Source: Gaiellales bacterium
Lineage (GTDB): Bacteria; Actinomycetota; Thermoleophilia; Gaiellales; F1-60-MAGs149
Assembly: GCA_030831375.1 (NCBI GenBank)
Contig: JAURLF010000060.1
Coordinates: forward strand, 1-15,407
Direction: 5' to 3'
Length of the DNA stretch: 15,407 nt
The notes below the pieces were generated by a model. That model was not told where the DNA came from. It ran no database searches and saw only the letters and a list, made by a program, of their open reading frames with translations. The translations under genes and the position numbers were made by a program. Shown in pieces: positions 6,611 to 13,078 of this stretch (within the stretch, counting starts at the first letter, position 1; each line of letters opens with the position of its first letter).

Positions 6611-8605
6611 TCAGCCGAGGCGGCGCACCGCCTCCGCGACGGCCTCCGCCGTCATGCCGAGCTCCCTCGCGACGGTGGCGCCCGGCGCGGACGCGCCGAA
6701 ACGGTCGATGCCCACGCTCGCGCCCCCGAGGCCGACCCAGCGCTCCCAGCCCTGCGTGACGCCCGCCTCGTACGAGACGCGCCGCGTGACGGCGGCCGGC
6801 AGCACGGACTCGCGGTAGGCGGGGTCCTGCGCCTCGAAGAGCTCCCACGAGGGCATCGACACGACGCGCACGCCGAGGCCGTCGGCGGCGAGCAGCTCGC
6901 GCGCGGCGAGCGCGCCCGCGACCTCCGAGCCCGTGGCGATGACGATCGCGTCGGGCGCGCCCGACGGGGCATCCGCGAGGACGTAGGCGCCGCGCGCGAG
7001 GCCGTCGGCCGCGCCGAGCTCCGAGCGGTCGAGCGTCGGCAGGTTCTGGCGGGTGAGCACGATCGCGACGGGGCCGGAGCGGTGCGTCTGCGCGTAGCGC
7101 CACGCCTCGACGGTCTCGTTGGCGTCGCAGGGGCGCAGCACGATGAGGTTCGGGATCACGCGCAGCGCCATCAGGTGCTCGACGGGCTGGTGCGTCGGGC
7201 CGTCCTCGCCGACGTGGACGGAGTCGTGCGTCCAGACGTACGTGACGGGGATGCCCGACAGGGCCGACAGGCGCACCGCGCCGCGCATGTAGTCGGAGAA
7301 GACGAGGAACGTGGCCCCGAACACGCGGAAGCCGCCGTGCAGGGCCATCCCGTTGAGGATCGCACCCATGCCGTGCTCGCGGATCCCGAAGTGCAGGTTG
7401 CGGGCCGCGAAGTCGCGCCCCGACACGCTCAGGCCGTCGACGATGTGCGTGTTGTTCGACGGCGCGAGGTCGGCGGAGCCGCCGACCAGCTCGGGGATGC
7501 CGGCCGCCAGCGCGTTGATCGCCTTGCCGGAGGCCACGCGCGACGCGATGCCCTTCTCGTCGGCCTCGAAGACGGGCAGCGCCGCGTCCCAGCCGGCGGG
7601 CAGCTCGCCCGCGAGCACGCGCTCGAGCTCGGCCGCGAGGTCCGGGTGCGCCTCGCGGTACGCGGCCATCCGGGCCTCCCACTCGGCCCGCAGCGCGCGG
7701 CCGCGCTCCGTGGCGTCCATGTGCGCCGCGACCTCGTCGGGCACCAGGAACTGCTCGTGCTCCGGCCAGCCGTAGTTGGCCTTCGTGAGCCGGATCTCCT
7801 CCTCGCCGAGCGGCGCGCCGTGCGCCTCCGCGGTGTCCTGCTTGGTCGGGGCGCCCGGGGCGATATGGGTGCGCAGCACGATCAGGGACGGCTTGCCGGT
7901 CTCGGCCTCGGCCTGGTCGATCGCGCGGCGCACGTCGTCGAGCGACCAGCCGTCCTCGAGGCGCTGCACGTGCCAGCCGAGCGACGCGAAGCGCGCCGCG
8001 ACGTCCTCCGAGAAGGCAAGGCCGGTGTCGCCCTCGATCGTGATGCGGTTGTCGTCGTAGACGAACGTGATCCGGCCGAGGCCGAGATGGCCGGCGAGCG
8101 ACGCGGCCTCCTGGGCGACGCCCTCCATCAGGTCGCCGTCGGAGCAGATCCCGAACACGCGGTGGTCGATGACCTCGTGGCCCGGCCGGTTGAAGCGGGC
8201 CGCGAGCATGCGCTCGGCGAGCGCGAAGCCGACGGCGTTGCCAACGCCCTGGCCGAGCGGGCCCGTCGTCGTCTCGACGCCGGGGGTGTGCCCCGCCTCG
8301 GGATGCCCCGGCGTCAGCGAGCCCCACTGCCGGAACGCCTTCAGGTCGTCGAGCGAGACGCCGTAGCCGGCGAGGTGCAGCGCGGCGTACTGGAGGATGC
8401 AGGCGTGCCCCGGCGACAGCACGAAGCGGTCGCGGCCCGGCCAGTGCGGGTCGGCCGGGTCGTGGCGCAGGTACTCGCGGTAGTAGAGGTACGCGATCGG
8501 CGCGAGCGCCATCGCCGTGCCCGGATGGCCCGAGTTGGCCTGCTGGACGCCGTCCATCGCGAGCGTGCGGATCGTGTCGATGGAGCGCTCGGCGATGTCG
8601 GTCAC
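6611..8605 (-). CDS. tkt: Transketolase, 664 aa
   Basis: Transketolase moves two-carbon ketol units between sugar phosphates in the pentose phosphate pathway using thiamine diphosphate (TPP) and a divalent cation. Length is typical. The pyrophosphate domain has NSGHPG (24-29, His27), SPGHACILQ (64-72, His67), GPLGQG (115-120) and the metal/TPP motif SDGDLMEG (155-162) to N186. The pyrimidine domain has the catalytic Glu410 in GIREHGMG, H460 and D468 in WTHDSVHVGEDGPTHQP, H472 and R521, the phosphate-binding set. The C-terminal domain covers about 540-664 with TGSE at 558-561. The GTG start has GGGAGG 6 nt upstream and overlaps the previous gene by 4 bp (GTGA), indicating coupling. Confidence 0.96.
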   Translation of the reverse strand: MTDIAERSIDTIRTLAMDGVQQANSGHPGTAMALAPIAYLYYREYLRHDPADPHWPGRDRFVLSPGHACILQYAALHLAGYGVSLDDLKAFRQWGSLTPGHPEAGHTPGVETTTGPLGQGVGNAVGFALAERMLAARFNRPGHEVIDHRVFGICSDGDLMEGVAQEAASLAGHLGLGRITFVYDDNRITIEGDTGLAFSEDVAARFASLGWHVQRLEDGWSLDDVRRAIDQAEAETGKPSLIVLRTHIAPGAPTKQDTAEAHGAPLGEEEIRLTKANYGWPEHEQFLVPDEVAAHMDATERGRALRAEWEARMAAYREAHPDLAAELERVLAGELPAGWDAALPVFEADEKGIASRVASGKAINALAAGIPELVGGSADLAPSNNTHIVDGLSVSGRDFAARNLHFGIREHGMGAILNGMALHGGFRVFGATFLVFSDYMRGAVRLSALSGIPVTYVWTHDSVHVGEDGPTHQPVEHLMALRVIPNLIVLRPCDANETVEAWRYAQTHRSGPVAIVLTRQNLPTLDRSELGAADGLARGAYVLADAPSGAPDAIVIATGSEVAGALAARELLAADGLGVRVVSMPSWELFEAQDPAYRESVLPAAVTRRVSYEAGVTQGWERWVGLGGASVGIDRFGASAPGATVARELGMTAEAVAEAVRRLG

Positions 8606-8889
8606 TCGTGGCCTCCCGGCTTCGGGTCGGGGTGGTGGCGGAAGACGGTCCCGTTCGCGGCGCGGCGGCGGTAGATCAGGTGCCCGACGAGGGCGCCGAT
8701 CACGCCGCCGACCGCGGCGGCCAGGTAGCCGCCGAGGCCGAGGCCGTAGATCCAGATGCCCGAGCCGACGATCGCGAAGGCGACGGGGAACCAGACCTGC
8801 TTGATGAAGGCGCCGAGAGCGAGGAAGGGCAGCGCCATGAACACGCCGAGGCCGATCCAGATCGGCAGCATCTCGCCCGCGTCGCCCAT
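8602..8889 (-). CDS. Small three-helix membrane protein, 95 aa
   Basis: I do not recognise the family. Three hydrophobic segments at about residues 8-29, 32-51 and 54-74 are followed by a basic YRRRAANG turn and a short polar tail ending in HHPDPKPGGHE. The third segment is glycine-zipper-like (AAAVGGVIGALVG), which suggests close helix packing. It heads the transketolase transcript and overlaps that gene by 4 bp. The ATG at 8889 gives an acidic N-terminus before helix 1; a second ATG at residue 7 is possible. TAGGCT lies 8 nt upstream of the first ATG with no strong Shine-Dalgarno, which favours the first ATG if transcription is leaderless or nearly so. Confidence 0.78.
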   Translation of the reverse strand: MGDAGEMLPIWIGLGVFMALPFLALGAFIKQVWFPVAFAIVGSGIWIYGLGLGGYLAAAVGGVIGALVGHLIYRRRAANGTVFRHHPDPKPGGHE

Positions 8890-8897
8890 TGGCCGTC

Positions 8898-8903
8898 AGC
8901 CTA
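8898..8903 (-). promoter_or_regulatory. Candidate -10 for the membrane protein-transketolase operon
   Basis: TAGGCT on the minus strand (8903 to 8898) ends 8 nt before the ATG at 8889. It is the only AT-containing -10-like hexamer in the 63-bp gap between this operon and the divergent RarA gene. No good -35 is visible. Confidence 0.35.
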
Positions 8904-8952
8904 CCCGAGCGCCCCTTGCCGCGCGGGACCCGGTGCGCGAGCCTGTGCCGCG

Positions 8953-10251
8953 ATGAGCGACCTCTTCGCCAGCGCCGCCGACGACCACCGCCGGCTCGTC
9001 GCGCCCCTGCCAGAGCGGCTGCGCCCCGACGACCTCGACGCGATGGTCGGGCAGGCCGACCTGATCGGTCCGGGCCGGCCGCTGCGCCGCGCGATCGAGG
9101 AGGACCGCGTCGGCTCGATGATCCTGTTCGGACCGCCGGGCACGGGCAAGACGACGCTGGCCCGGATCGTCGCCGCCCGCACCGGCGCCTCCTTCGAGGA
9201 GCTGTCCGCCGTCGACGCGGGCAAGGCCGACGTCCGCGCCGTCACCGAGCGCGCGCGCGACCGCCTCGCCGACGGACGCCGCACGATCCTCTTCCTCGAC
9301 GAGATCCACCGCTTCACGAAGGCCCAGCAGGACGCGCTGCTCCCGCTCGTCGAGTCGGGCCTGATCATCCTGATCGGCGCGACCACCGAGAGCCCCCACG
9401 TCGGCGTGATCGCGGCGCTGCTCTCGCGCTGCACCCTCTACGAGCTCCGGAGTCTCGACGGCGACGACCTCGCCGCGATGGTCGACCGCGGCGCCCAGAC
9501 GCTCGGCGTCGCGCTCGAGCCCGGGGCCCGCGACGCGATCTGCCGCGCCGCCGGCGGCGACGGGCGCGCGTCCCTGAGCCTGCTCGAGGCCGCGGCCGCC
9601 GCGCGGCCCGCGGCCGACGACCCGATCACCGAGGAGCTCGTCGCCCAGGTCGGGCGGATCCCGATCCGCTACGACCGCGAGGGCGACCTCCACTACGACG
9701 CGATCAGCGCCTTCATCAAGAGCCTGCGCGGCTCCGACCCCGACGCGGCGCTGTGGTGGATGCACACGATGCTCGAGGGCGGCGAGGACCCCCGCTACGT
9801 CGCGCGCCGCATGATCGTGTTCGCCTCCGAGGACGTCGGCAATGCCGACCCGCGCGCCCTCCCCCTCGCCGTCGCCACCCAGCAGGCCGTCCAGGAGATC
9901 GGGATGCCCGAGGGCCGCATCCCCCTCGCCCAGTGCGCCACCTATCTCGCGCTCGCGCCCAAGTCGAACGCCGCCTACACGGCGGGCGACGCCGCCCGCG
10001 CGGCCGTGCGCGAGCACGGCACGAAGCTCCCGCCCGACCACCTCCGCGACGGCTCGCACTCCGGCGCCAAGGCGCTCGGCCGAGGCGTCGGCTACCGCTA
10101 CCCGCACGCCGAGGGCGGCTTCGTCGCCGACCAGCGCCACCTGCCCGAGGCCGTCGGCGACGCACGCTTCTACGAGCCCACCGAGATGGGCTTCGAGGCG
10201 CGGCTGCGCGAGCTCCTCGACGAGCTGCGGCGGCGCCGCGAAGGCGGGTGA
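8953..10251 (+). CDS. rarA: Replication-associated recombination protein RarA/MgsA, AAA+ ATPase, 432 aa
   Basis: RarA (MgsA, eukaryotic WRNIP1/Mgs1) is a tetrameric AAA+ ATPase of the clamp-loader clade that acts at stalled replication forks. Motifs are complete: Walker A GPPGTGKT (60-67), Walker B LFLDEIHRF (113-121), sensor 1 in GATTESP (142-148), arginine finger in LLSRC (R159) and sensor 2 in GDGRASLSLLE (R205). The C-terminal lid and tetramerisation domain includes DLHYDAISAFIKSLRGSDPDA (245-265) and ASEDVGNADP (291-300), both family signatures. The ATG at 8953 gives the usual MSDLF-type N-terminus; codons before it are not homologous. No Shine-Dalgarno precedes it and no clear -10 is seen, so expression signals are unclear. 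Sensor 1 has Ser-Pro (TESP) where Asn-Pro (TENP) is common. Confidence 0.95.
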   Translation: MSDLFASAADDHRRLVAPLPERLRPDDLDAMVGQADLIGPGRPLRRAIEEDRVGSMILFGPPGTGKTTLARIVAARTGASFEELSAVDAGKADVRAVTERARDRLADGRRTILFLDEIHRFTKAQQDALLPLVESGLIILIGATTESPHVGVIAALLSRCTLYELRSLDGDDLAAMVDRGAQTLGVALEPGARDAICRAAGGDGRASLSLLEAAAAARPAADDPITEELVAQVGRIPIRYDREGDLHYDAISAFIKSLRGSDPDAALWWMHTMLEGGEDPRYVARRMIVFASEDVGNADPRALPLAVATQQAVQEIGMPEGRIPLAQCATYLALAPKSNAAYTAGDAARAAVREHGTKLPPDHLRDGSHSGAKALGRGVGYRYPHAEGGFVADQRHLPEAVGDARFYEPTEMGFEARLRELLDELRRRREGG

Positions 10252-10335
10252 GGGCCGGCCGGCCATCCGCAGTCGGCGATTCCGCGCACGCGCGCGAAGG
10301 AGGACGCGTACCCCCGCGCGCGAGAGGAGCGCCCC

Positions 10336-10791
10336 ATGCCCGAGATCGGCGACACCGCCCCCGACTTCAGCCTGCTGGAGGACTACGACCAGCGCGTGAC
10401 CCTGTCGGACTACCGCGGCAAGCAGAAGGTCCTGATCTTCTTCCACCCGTTCTCGTACACCGAGATCTGCGAGGGCGAGATCTGCGAGCTGCGCGACGAC
10501 AGGAGCCTCGTGCCCGACGGCGTCGAGATCCTCAACATCGCCTGCGACGCGTGGCCGATCCGCAAGGCCTACAAGGAGCAGCTCGGCGCGAACGGCCGCT
10601 TCCTGGCGGACTTCTGGCCGCACGGCGAGGTCTCGAAGGCGTACGGCGTCTTCGACGAGGACTGGGGCACCTGCATGCGCGGCACGTTCCTGGTCGACGA
10701 GCAGGGCGTGATCACGCACAAGCTCGTCAACATGGGCATCGCCGATCGCCGCGACCAGTCCGCCTACCGGGAGTGGCTGGCCGAGGCGTAG
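10336..10791 (+). CDS. AhpE-like peroxiredoxin, 151 aa
   Basis: Peroxiredoxins reduce hydrogen peroxide, alkyl hydroperoxides and peroxynitrite through a peroxidatic cysteine. The protein has the thioredoxin fold with IFFHPFSYTEIC (residues 34-45), where C45 is peroxidatic and T42 and R115 complete the active site. SDFWPHG-like DFWPHGEVSKAYGVF (92-106) and RGTFLVD (115-121) match the AhpE type known from Mycobacterium tuberculosis. A second cysteine, C50, lies five residues after C45, where AhpE has Asp; this is the resolving position of BCP/PrxQ enzymes. C70 and C113 are also present. The ATG at 10336 follows GAGAGGAGC with about 5 to 6 nt spacing. It stands alone after rarA with an 84-bp gap. 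Confidence 0.92.
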   Translation: MPEIGDTAPDFSLLEDYDQRVTLSDYRGKQKVLIFFHPFSYTEICEGEICELRDDRSLVPDGVEILNIACDAWPIRKAYKEQLGANGRFLADFWPHGEVSKAYGVFDEDWGTCMRGTFLVDEQGVITHKLVNMGIADRRDQSAYREWLAEA

Positions 10792-10812
10792 GCCCCGCGC
10801 CGGCTGCGTCCC

Positions 10813-10818
10813 TACGCT
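10813..10818 (+). promoter_or_regulatory. Candidate -10 for leaderless carbonic anhydrase-like gene
   Basis: TACGCT ends 7 nt before the GTG at 10826, and no Shine-Dalgarno lies in between. It sits in the 34-bp gap after the peroxiredoxin gene. The -35 position falls on GC-rich sequence at the end of that gene and shows no match. Confidence 0.4.
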
Positions 10819-10825
10819 ACGCGAC

Positions 10826-11437
10826 GTGCAGCGCCTGACCGCCCCCGAACTGCTCGAGCGCGTCATCGCCGGCAACGCCCGCTGGGCGGCGGGCTCGACG
10901 GAGCGCGACCTGCTGGGCGCGCCCGCCGACCCGCTTGAGCACGAGCCGCCGGTGGCCGTGATCGGCTGCTCGGACGCGCGCGTGCCGCCGGCGGCCGTCC
11001 TCGGCGCCGCGGCGGGCGCGATCTTCACGGTGCGCCTGCCCGGCCAGTACGTCGACATCCCGGTGGCGTCCGCGCTCGGCTTCGCGATGACGGCGCTCGG
11101 GACGCGGCTGGCGATCGTGCTTGCGCACGAGGACTGCCGCGCCGTGCACGCGGCGTACGAGGAGTTCACGACGGGCGAGCCCCCGAACCTCGCCCTCGCG
11201 CCCCTGACCGGCGCGCTCGCGGCCGGCCTCTACCGGGCCGGCGGCGCCGACGACTTCGACGACGCGATCGACGTCAACGCGCGCGTCACGGCGCAGGCCC
11301 TGATCACGGAGTGCCCGTCACTGCGCCGGTCGATCGTCGACGGCGAGGCGCAGCTGTGCGTGCTGCGCTACTCGCCGCGCACCCGTCTCGTGACCGTGCT
11401 CGAGGAGCGCGTCGTGCCGCACGCCGGGGTCATCTAG
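10826..11437 (+). CDS. Divergent beta-carbonic anhydrase-like protein, 203 aa
   Basis: Beta-carbonic anhydrases are zinc enzymes that hydrate CO2 to bicarbonate. The zinc-site frame is present: C48, D50 and R52 in GCSDARVPP and H101-x2-C104 in AHEDC. The N-terminal ELLERVIAGNARWA helix also fits. Two otherwise well-kept features differ: the RNAGN-type motif is RLPGQ (70-74), and the Gly after the last cysteine (HxxCG) is Arg105. Residues 110-203 are less conserved and end with a strand pair and VPHAGVI. Activity is therefore uncertain; it may be an active divergent enzyme or a CO2/bicarbonate-binding relative. The GTG at 10826 gives the usual short lead into the first helix. The stop overlaps the convergent MscS stop by 4 bp. 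Confidence 0.8.
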   Translation: MQRLTAPELLERVIAGNARWAAGSTERDLLGAPADPLEHEPPVAVIGCSDARVPPAAVLGAAAGAIFTVRLPGQYVDIPVASALGFAMTALGTRLAIVLAHEDCRAVHAAYEEFTTGEPPNLALAPLTGALAAGLYRAGGADDFDDAIDVNARVTAQALITECPSLRRSIVDGEAQLCVLRYSPRTRLVTVLEERVVPHAGVI

Positions 11438-12324
11438 GTCCCGTCGACGCCGAGCGCGGGGGCCACGGTGCGGGCGAAGCGCTGCTCGGCGACGGGATCG
11501 GAGAAGTACGCGATCGGCCCGTGCCGGATCACCCCGTCCTGGTCGAGCTCCTCGAGCAGCTCGATGGCGAACGACTCGAGCAGCCACTCACGGCCGGGCG
11601 GGACGGCACCGCGCGCCGCGATCCGGGTGAGGGAGCCGAGCTGCTCCTCCGCATCGATCTGCAGGGCCGCGGTGAGCAGGTGCATCGGCCCGGACGGCAG
11701 CAGCGCCGACAAGCGCCCGAACAGGTCGCGCCCCGCGGCTGCATCCGAGACATAGGCCTCGATCACGATCTCCTGGATGCCGTTGCGGGCCACGCGCACG
11801 CCGTACGCGTACTGGTTGTGGATGCGCAGCGACTCGCCGCCGAGGCCGCGCAGCCGGGTGCTGCGCAGCGTGATCGACTCGACGACGCCGCTCATCCCCC
11901 ACGGCTCGATCGTGATCGCGTCGCCGACGTCGAACCAGCGCTCCGACACCATCATGGTGCCGGCGATCACGTCGCGCAGGACGCTCTGCGCGGCGAAGCC
12001 GATGATGGCGATGAAGAGCGACACGCCGAGCACGGTGGAGCCCGCGCCGGGGAAGGCGAAGATGAACAGCGCGAGGATGCCGGCGATGATCGCGGCGTAG
12101 CGCGCCAACGAGCGCACGACCGACAGGAGCGTGTCGGCGCGCTTGGCGCGCCGGTGCACGTCGATGTCGCCGGAGCGGCGGCCCCTGAGGCGCCGGGACA
12201 GGAGCGCGACGGCGATCCGCGGGATCAGCCAGGCCGCGATCACCGCGCCGACGAGCACGACGGCGAGACCGAGCCAGTTGACGCCCTGCGACTCGAACGC
12301 GGAGGTGTCGGGAAGGGTGATCAC
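11434..12324 (-). CDS. MscS-family small-conductance mechanosensitive channel, 296 aa
   Basis: MscS channels open under membrane tension to release solutes on osmotic downshock. Three hydrophobic segments are at about residues 15-37, 73-92 and 97-125. The last is the pore helix, containing GFAAQSVLRDVIAGTMMVSERWFDVGD at about 109-135, which matches the family's Gly/Ala-rich TM3 and its following beta domain (DAITIEPWGMSGVVESITLRSTRLR). The cytoplasmic alpha/beta domain covers about 185-290. The GTG at 12324 is 25 bp after the phosphoesterase stop on the same strand, so they likely share a transcript. A GGGCGGGG stretch just upstream is a weak Shine-Dalgarno. Length is close to E. coli MscS (286 aa). 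It converges on the carbonic anhydrase-like gene, with stops sharing CTAG. Confidence 0.9.
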   Translation of the reverse strand: MITLPDTSAFESQGVNWLGLAVVLVGAVIAAWLIPRIAVALLSRRLRGRRSGDIDVHRRAKRADTLLSVVRSLARYAAIIAGILALFIFAFPGAGSTVLGVSLFIAIIGFAAQSVLRDVIAGTMMVSERWFDVGDAITIEPWGMSGVVESITLRSTRLRGLGGESLRIHNQYAYGVRVARNGIQEIVIEAYVSDAAAGRDLFGRLSALLPSGPMHLLTAALQIDAEEQLGSLTRIAARGAVPPGREWLLESFAIELLEELDQDGVIRHGPIAYFSDPVAEQRFARTVAPALGVDGT

Positions 12325-12349
12325 GCCCCGCCCATGATGCCGGACGCGC

Positions 12350-13018
12350 TCAGGCGCGGGCTGTGCGCAGGCGCCGCTCGGCCAGGGCCCGCTCGGGGTG
12401 CGAGGCGAGCCCGGCGAGGCGCGCGAGCGAGCGCTCGACGTCGTAGGGCGTGCGCCGCAGTTCGACCGCGCCGTCCTCGACGATCGCCCAGGCCGCCGTC
12501 GGGTCGCCGTCGAACGGGAAGCCGACGGAGCCCGGGTTGACGACCTCGATCGCGCCGACCCGGCGGCGGTGCTGGAGGTGCACGTGGCCGCACAGGAGCG
12601 TGGCCTGGCCGACGCCGGCGAGCATCGCCTCCGCGATCGCGTCGGGCGTGTCGGGGAGCAGGCGCTCCTCGTCGTCGCGCGGCGTGGCGTGTACGAGCAG
12701 GGCGTCGTGGCCGGGCAGGACGACCCGCTCCGGCAGCCCGCCGAGCCACGCCACCCGGGCGGGGCCGAGCCGGTCCGCCGCCCACGCCGACACGGGGTCG
12801 CCGCCCGTGGCGATCATGCGGTCCGTGTTGCCGCGGATCGCCGTCGCCGGGCGCGCGTCGGCGCGCAGCCGGTCGACGCAGTCGTCGGGCGCGGGCCCGA
12901 GGTACGCGTAGTCGCCGCCGAGCAGGAGGCCCTCGCAGCCGAGGGCCTCCGCGTCGGCGAGGACCGCCTCGAGGGCGTCCACGTTGCCGTGGATGTCGAA
13001 CAGCACCGCCTCCCGCAC
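12350..13018 (-). CDS. YfcE/MJ0936-type metallophosphoesterase, 222 aa
   Basis: This calcineurin-like phosphoesterase family hydrolyses phosphodiesters or phosphomonoesters using two divalent metals. The metal ligands are visible in order: D8-x-H10 (FDIHGN), D36 (GGDYAY), N64 (RGNTD), H110 (LLVHATP), H145 and H147 (CGHVHLQH). NPGSVGFP at 161-168 is the family's C-terminal strand-loop signature. The GTG at 13018 starts directly before the first beta strand (REAVLFDIHGN), the usual arrangement. TACGCT lies 6 nt upstream and no Shine-Dalgarno is seen. The same frame stays open far upstream through the FAD gene on the other strand, but that part is shadow coding. Natural substrate is unknown. Confidence 0.9.
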   Translation of the reverse strand: MREAVLFDIHGNVDALEAVLADAEALGCEGLLLGGDYAYLGPAPDDCVDRLRADARPATAIRGNTDRMIATGGDPVSAWAADRLGPARVAWLGGLPERVVLPGHDALLVHATPRDDEERLLPDTPDAIAEAMLAGVGQATLLCGHVHLQHRRRVGAIEVVNPGSVGFPFDGDPTAAWAIVEDGAVELRRTPYDVERSLARLAGLASHPERALAERRLRTARA

Positions 13019-13024
13019 ACCGCG

Positions 13025-13030
13025 AGCGTA
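13025..13030 (-). promoter_or_regulatory. Candidate -10 for leaderless phosphoesterase-MscS transcript
   Basis: On the minus strand TACGCT (13030 to 13025) ends 6 nt before the GTG at 13018. It mirrors the identical hexamer on the plus strand at 13067-13072, so the two divergent genes share a 60-bp control region. No -35 match is evident. Confidence 0.45.
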
Positions 13031-13066
13031 GGGCAGATCGCCCGCCGGTGCGGTGAAGGGGCGCAC

Positions 13067-13072
13067 TACGCT
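13067..13072 (+). promoter_or_regulatory. Candidate -10 for leaderless FAD oxidoreductase gene
   Basis: TACGCT ends 6 nt before the GTG at 13079. There is no Shine-Dalgarno in the intervening CGGCC-rich bases. The identical hexamer lies on the opposite strand 37 bp away (13030 to 13025), serving the divergent gene. Confidence 0.45.
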
Positions 13073-13078
13073 GCGGCC

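Noticed and set aside
7082..8674. 530-aa plus-strand open frame opposite transketolase
   Set aside because: Shadow frame caused by high GC; low-complexity Arg/Ala/Val composition and no motifs, while transketolase on the other strand has every catalytic residue.
8893..8908. Possible IdeR/DtxR box around TAGGCT upstream of the 95-aa membrane gene
   Set aside because: It resembles one side of the known box but the right half (GACGG in place of AACCT) breaks the palindrome; the -10 reading explains TAGGCT more simply.
10253..10264. GGCCGGCCGGCC palindrome just after rarA
   Set aside because: Simple GGCC repetition with no loop or T tract; it could be a termination aid but chance occurrence is likely.
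8896..11169. 757-aa minus-strand open frame opposite rarA, peroxiredoxin and the carbonic anhydrase-like gene
   Set aside because: It crosses three well-supported genes and has no recognisable domain; the lack of stops is a GC effect.
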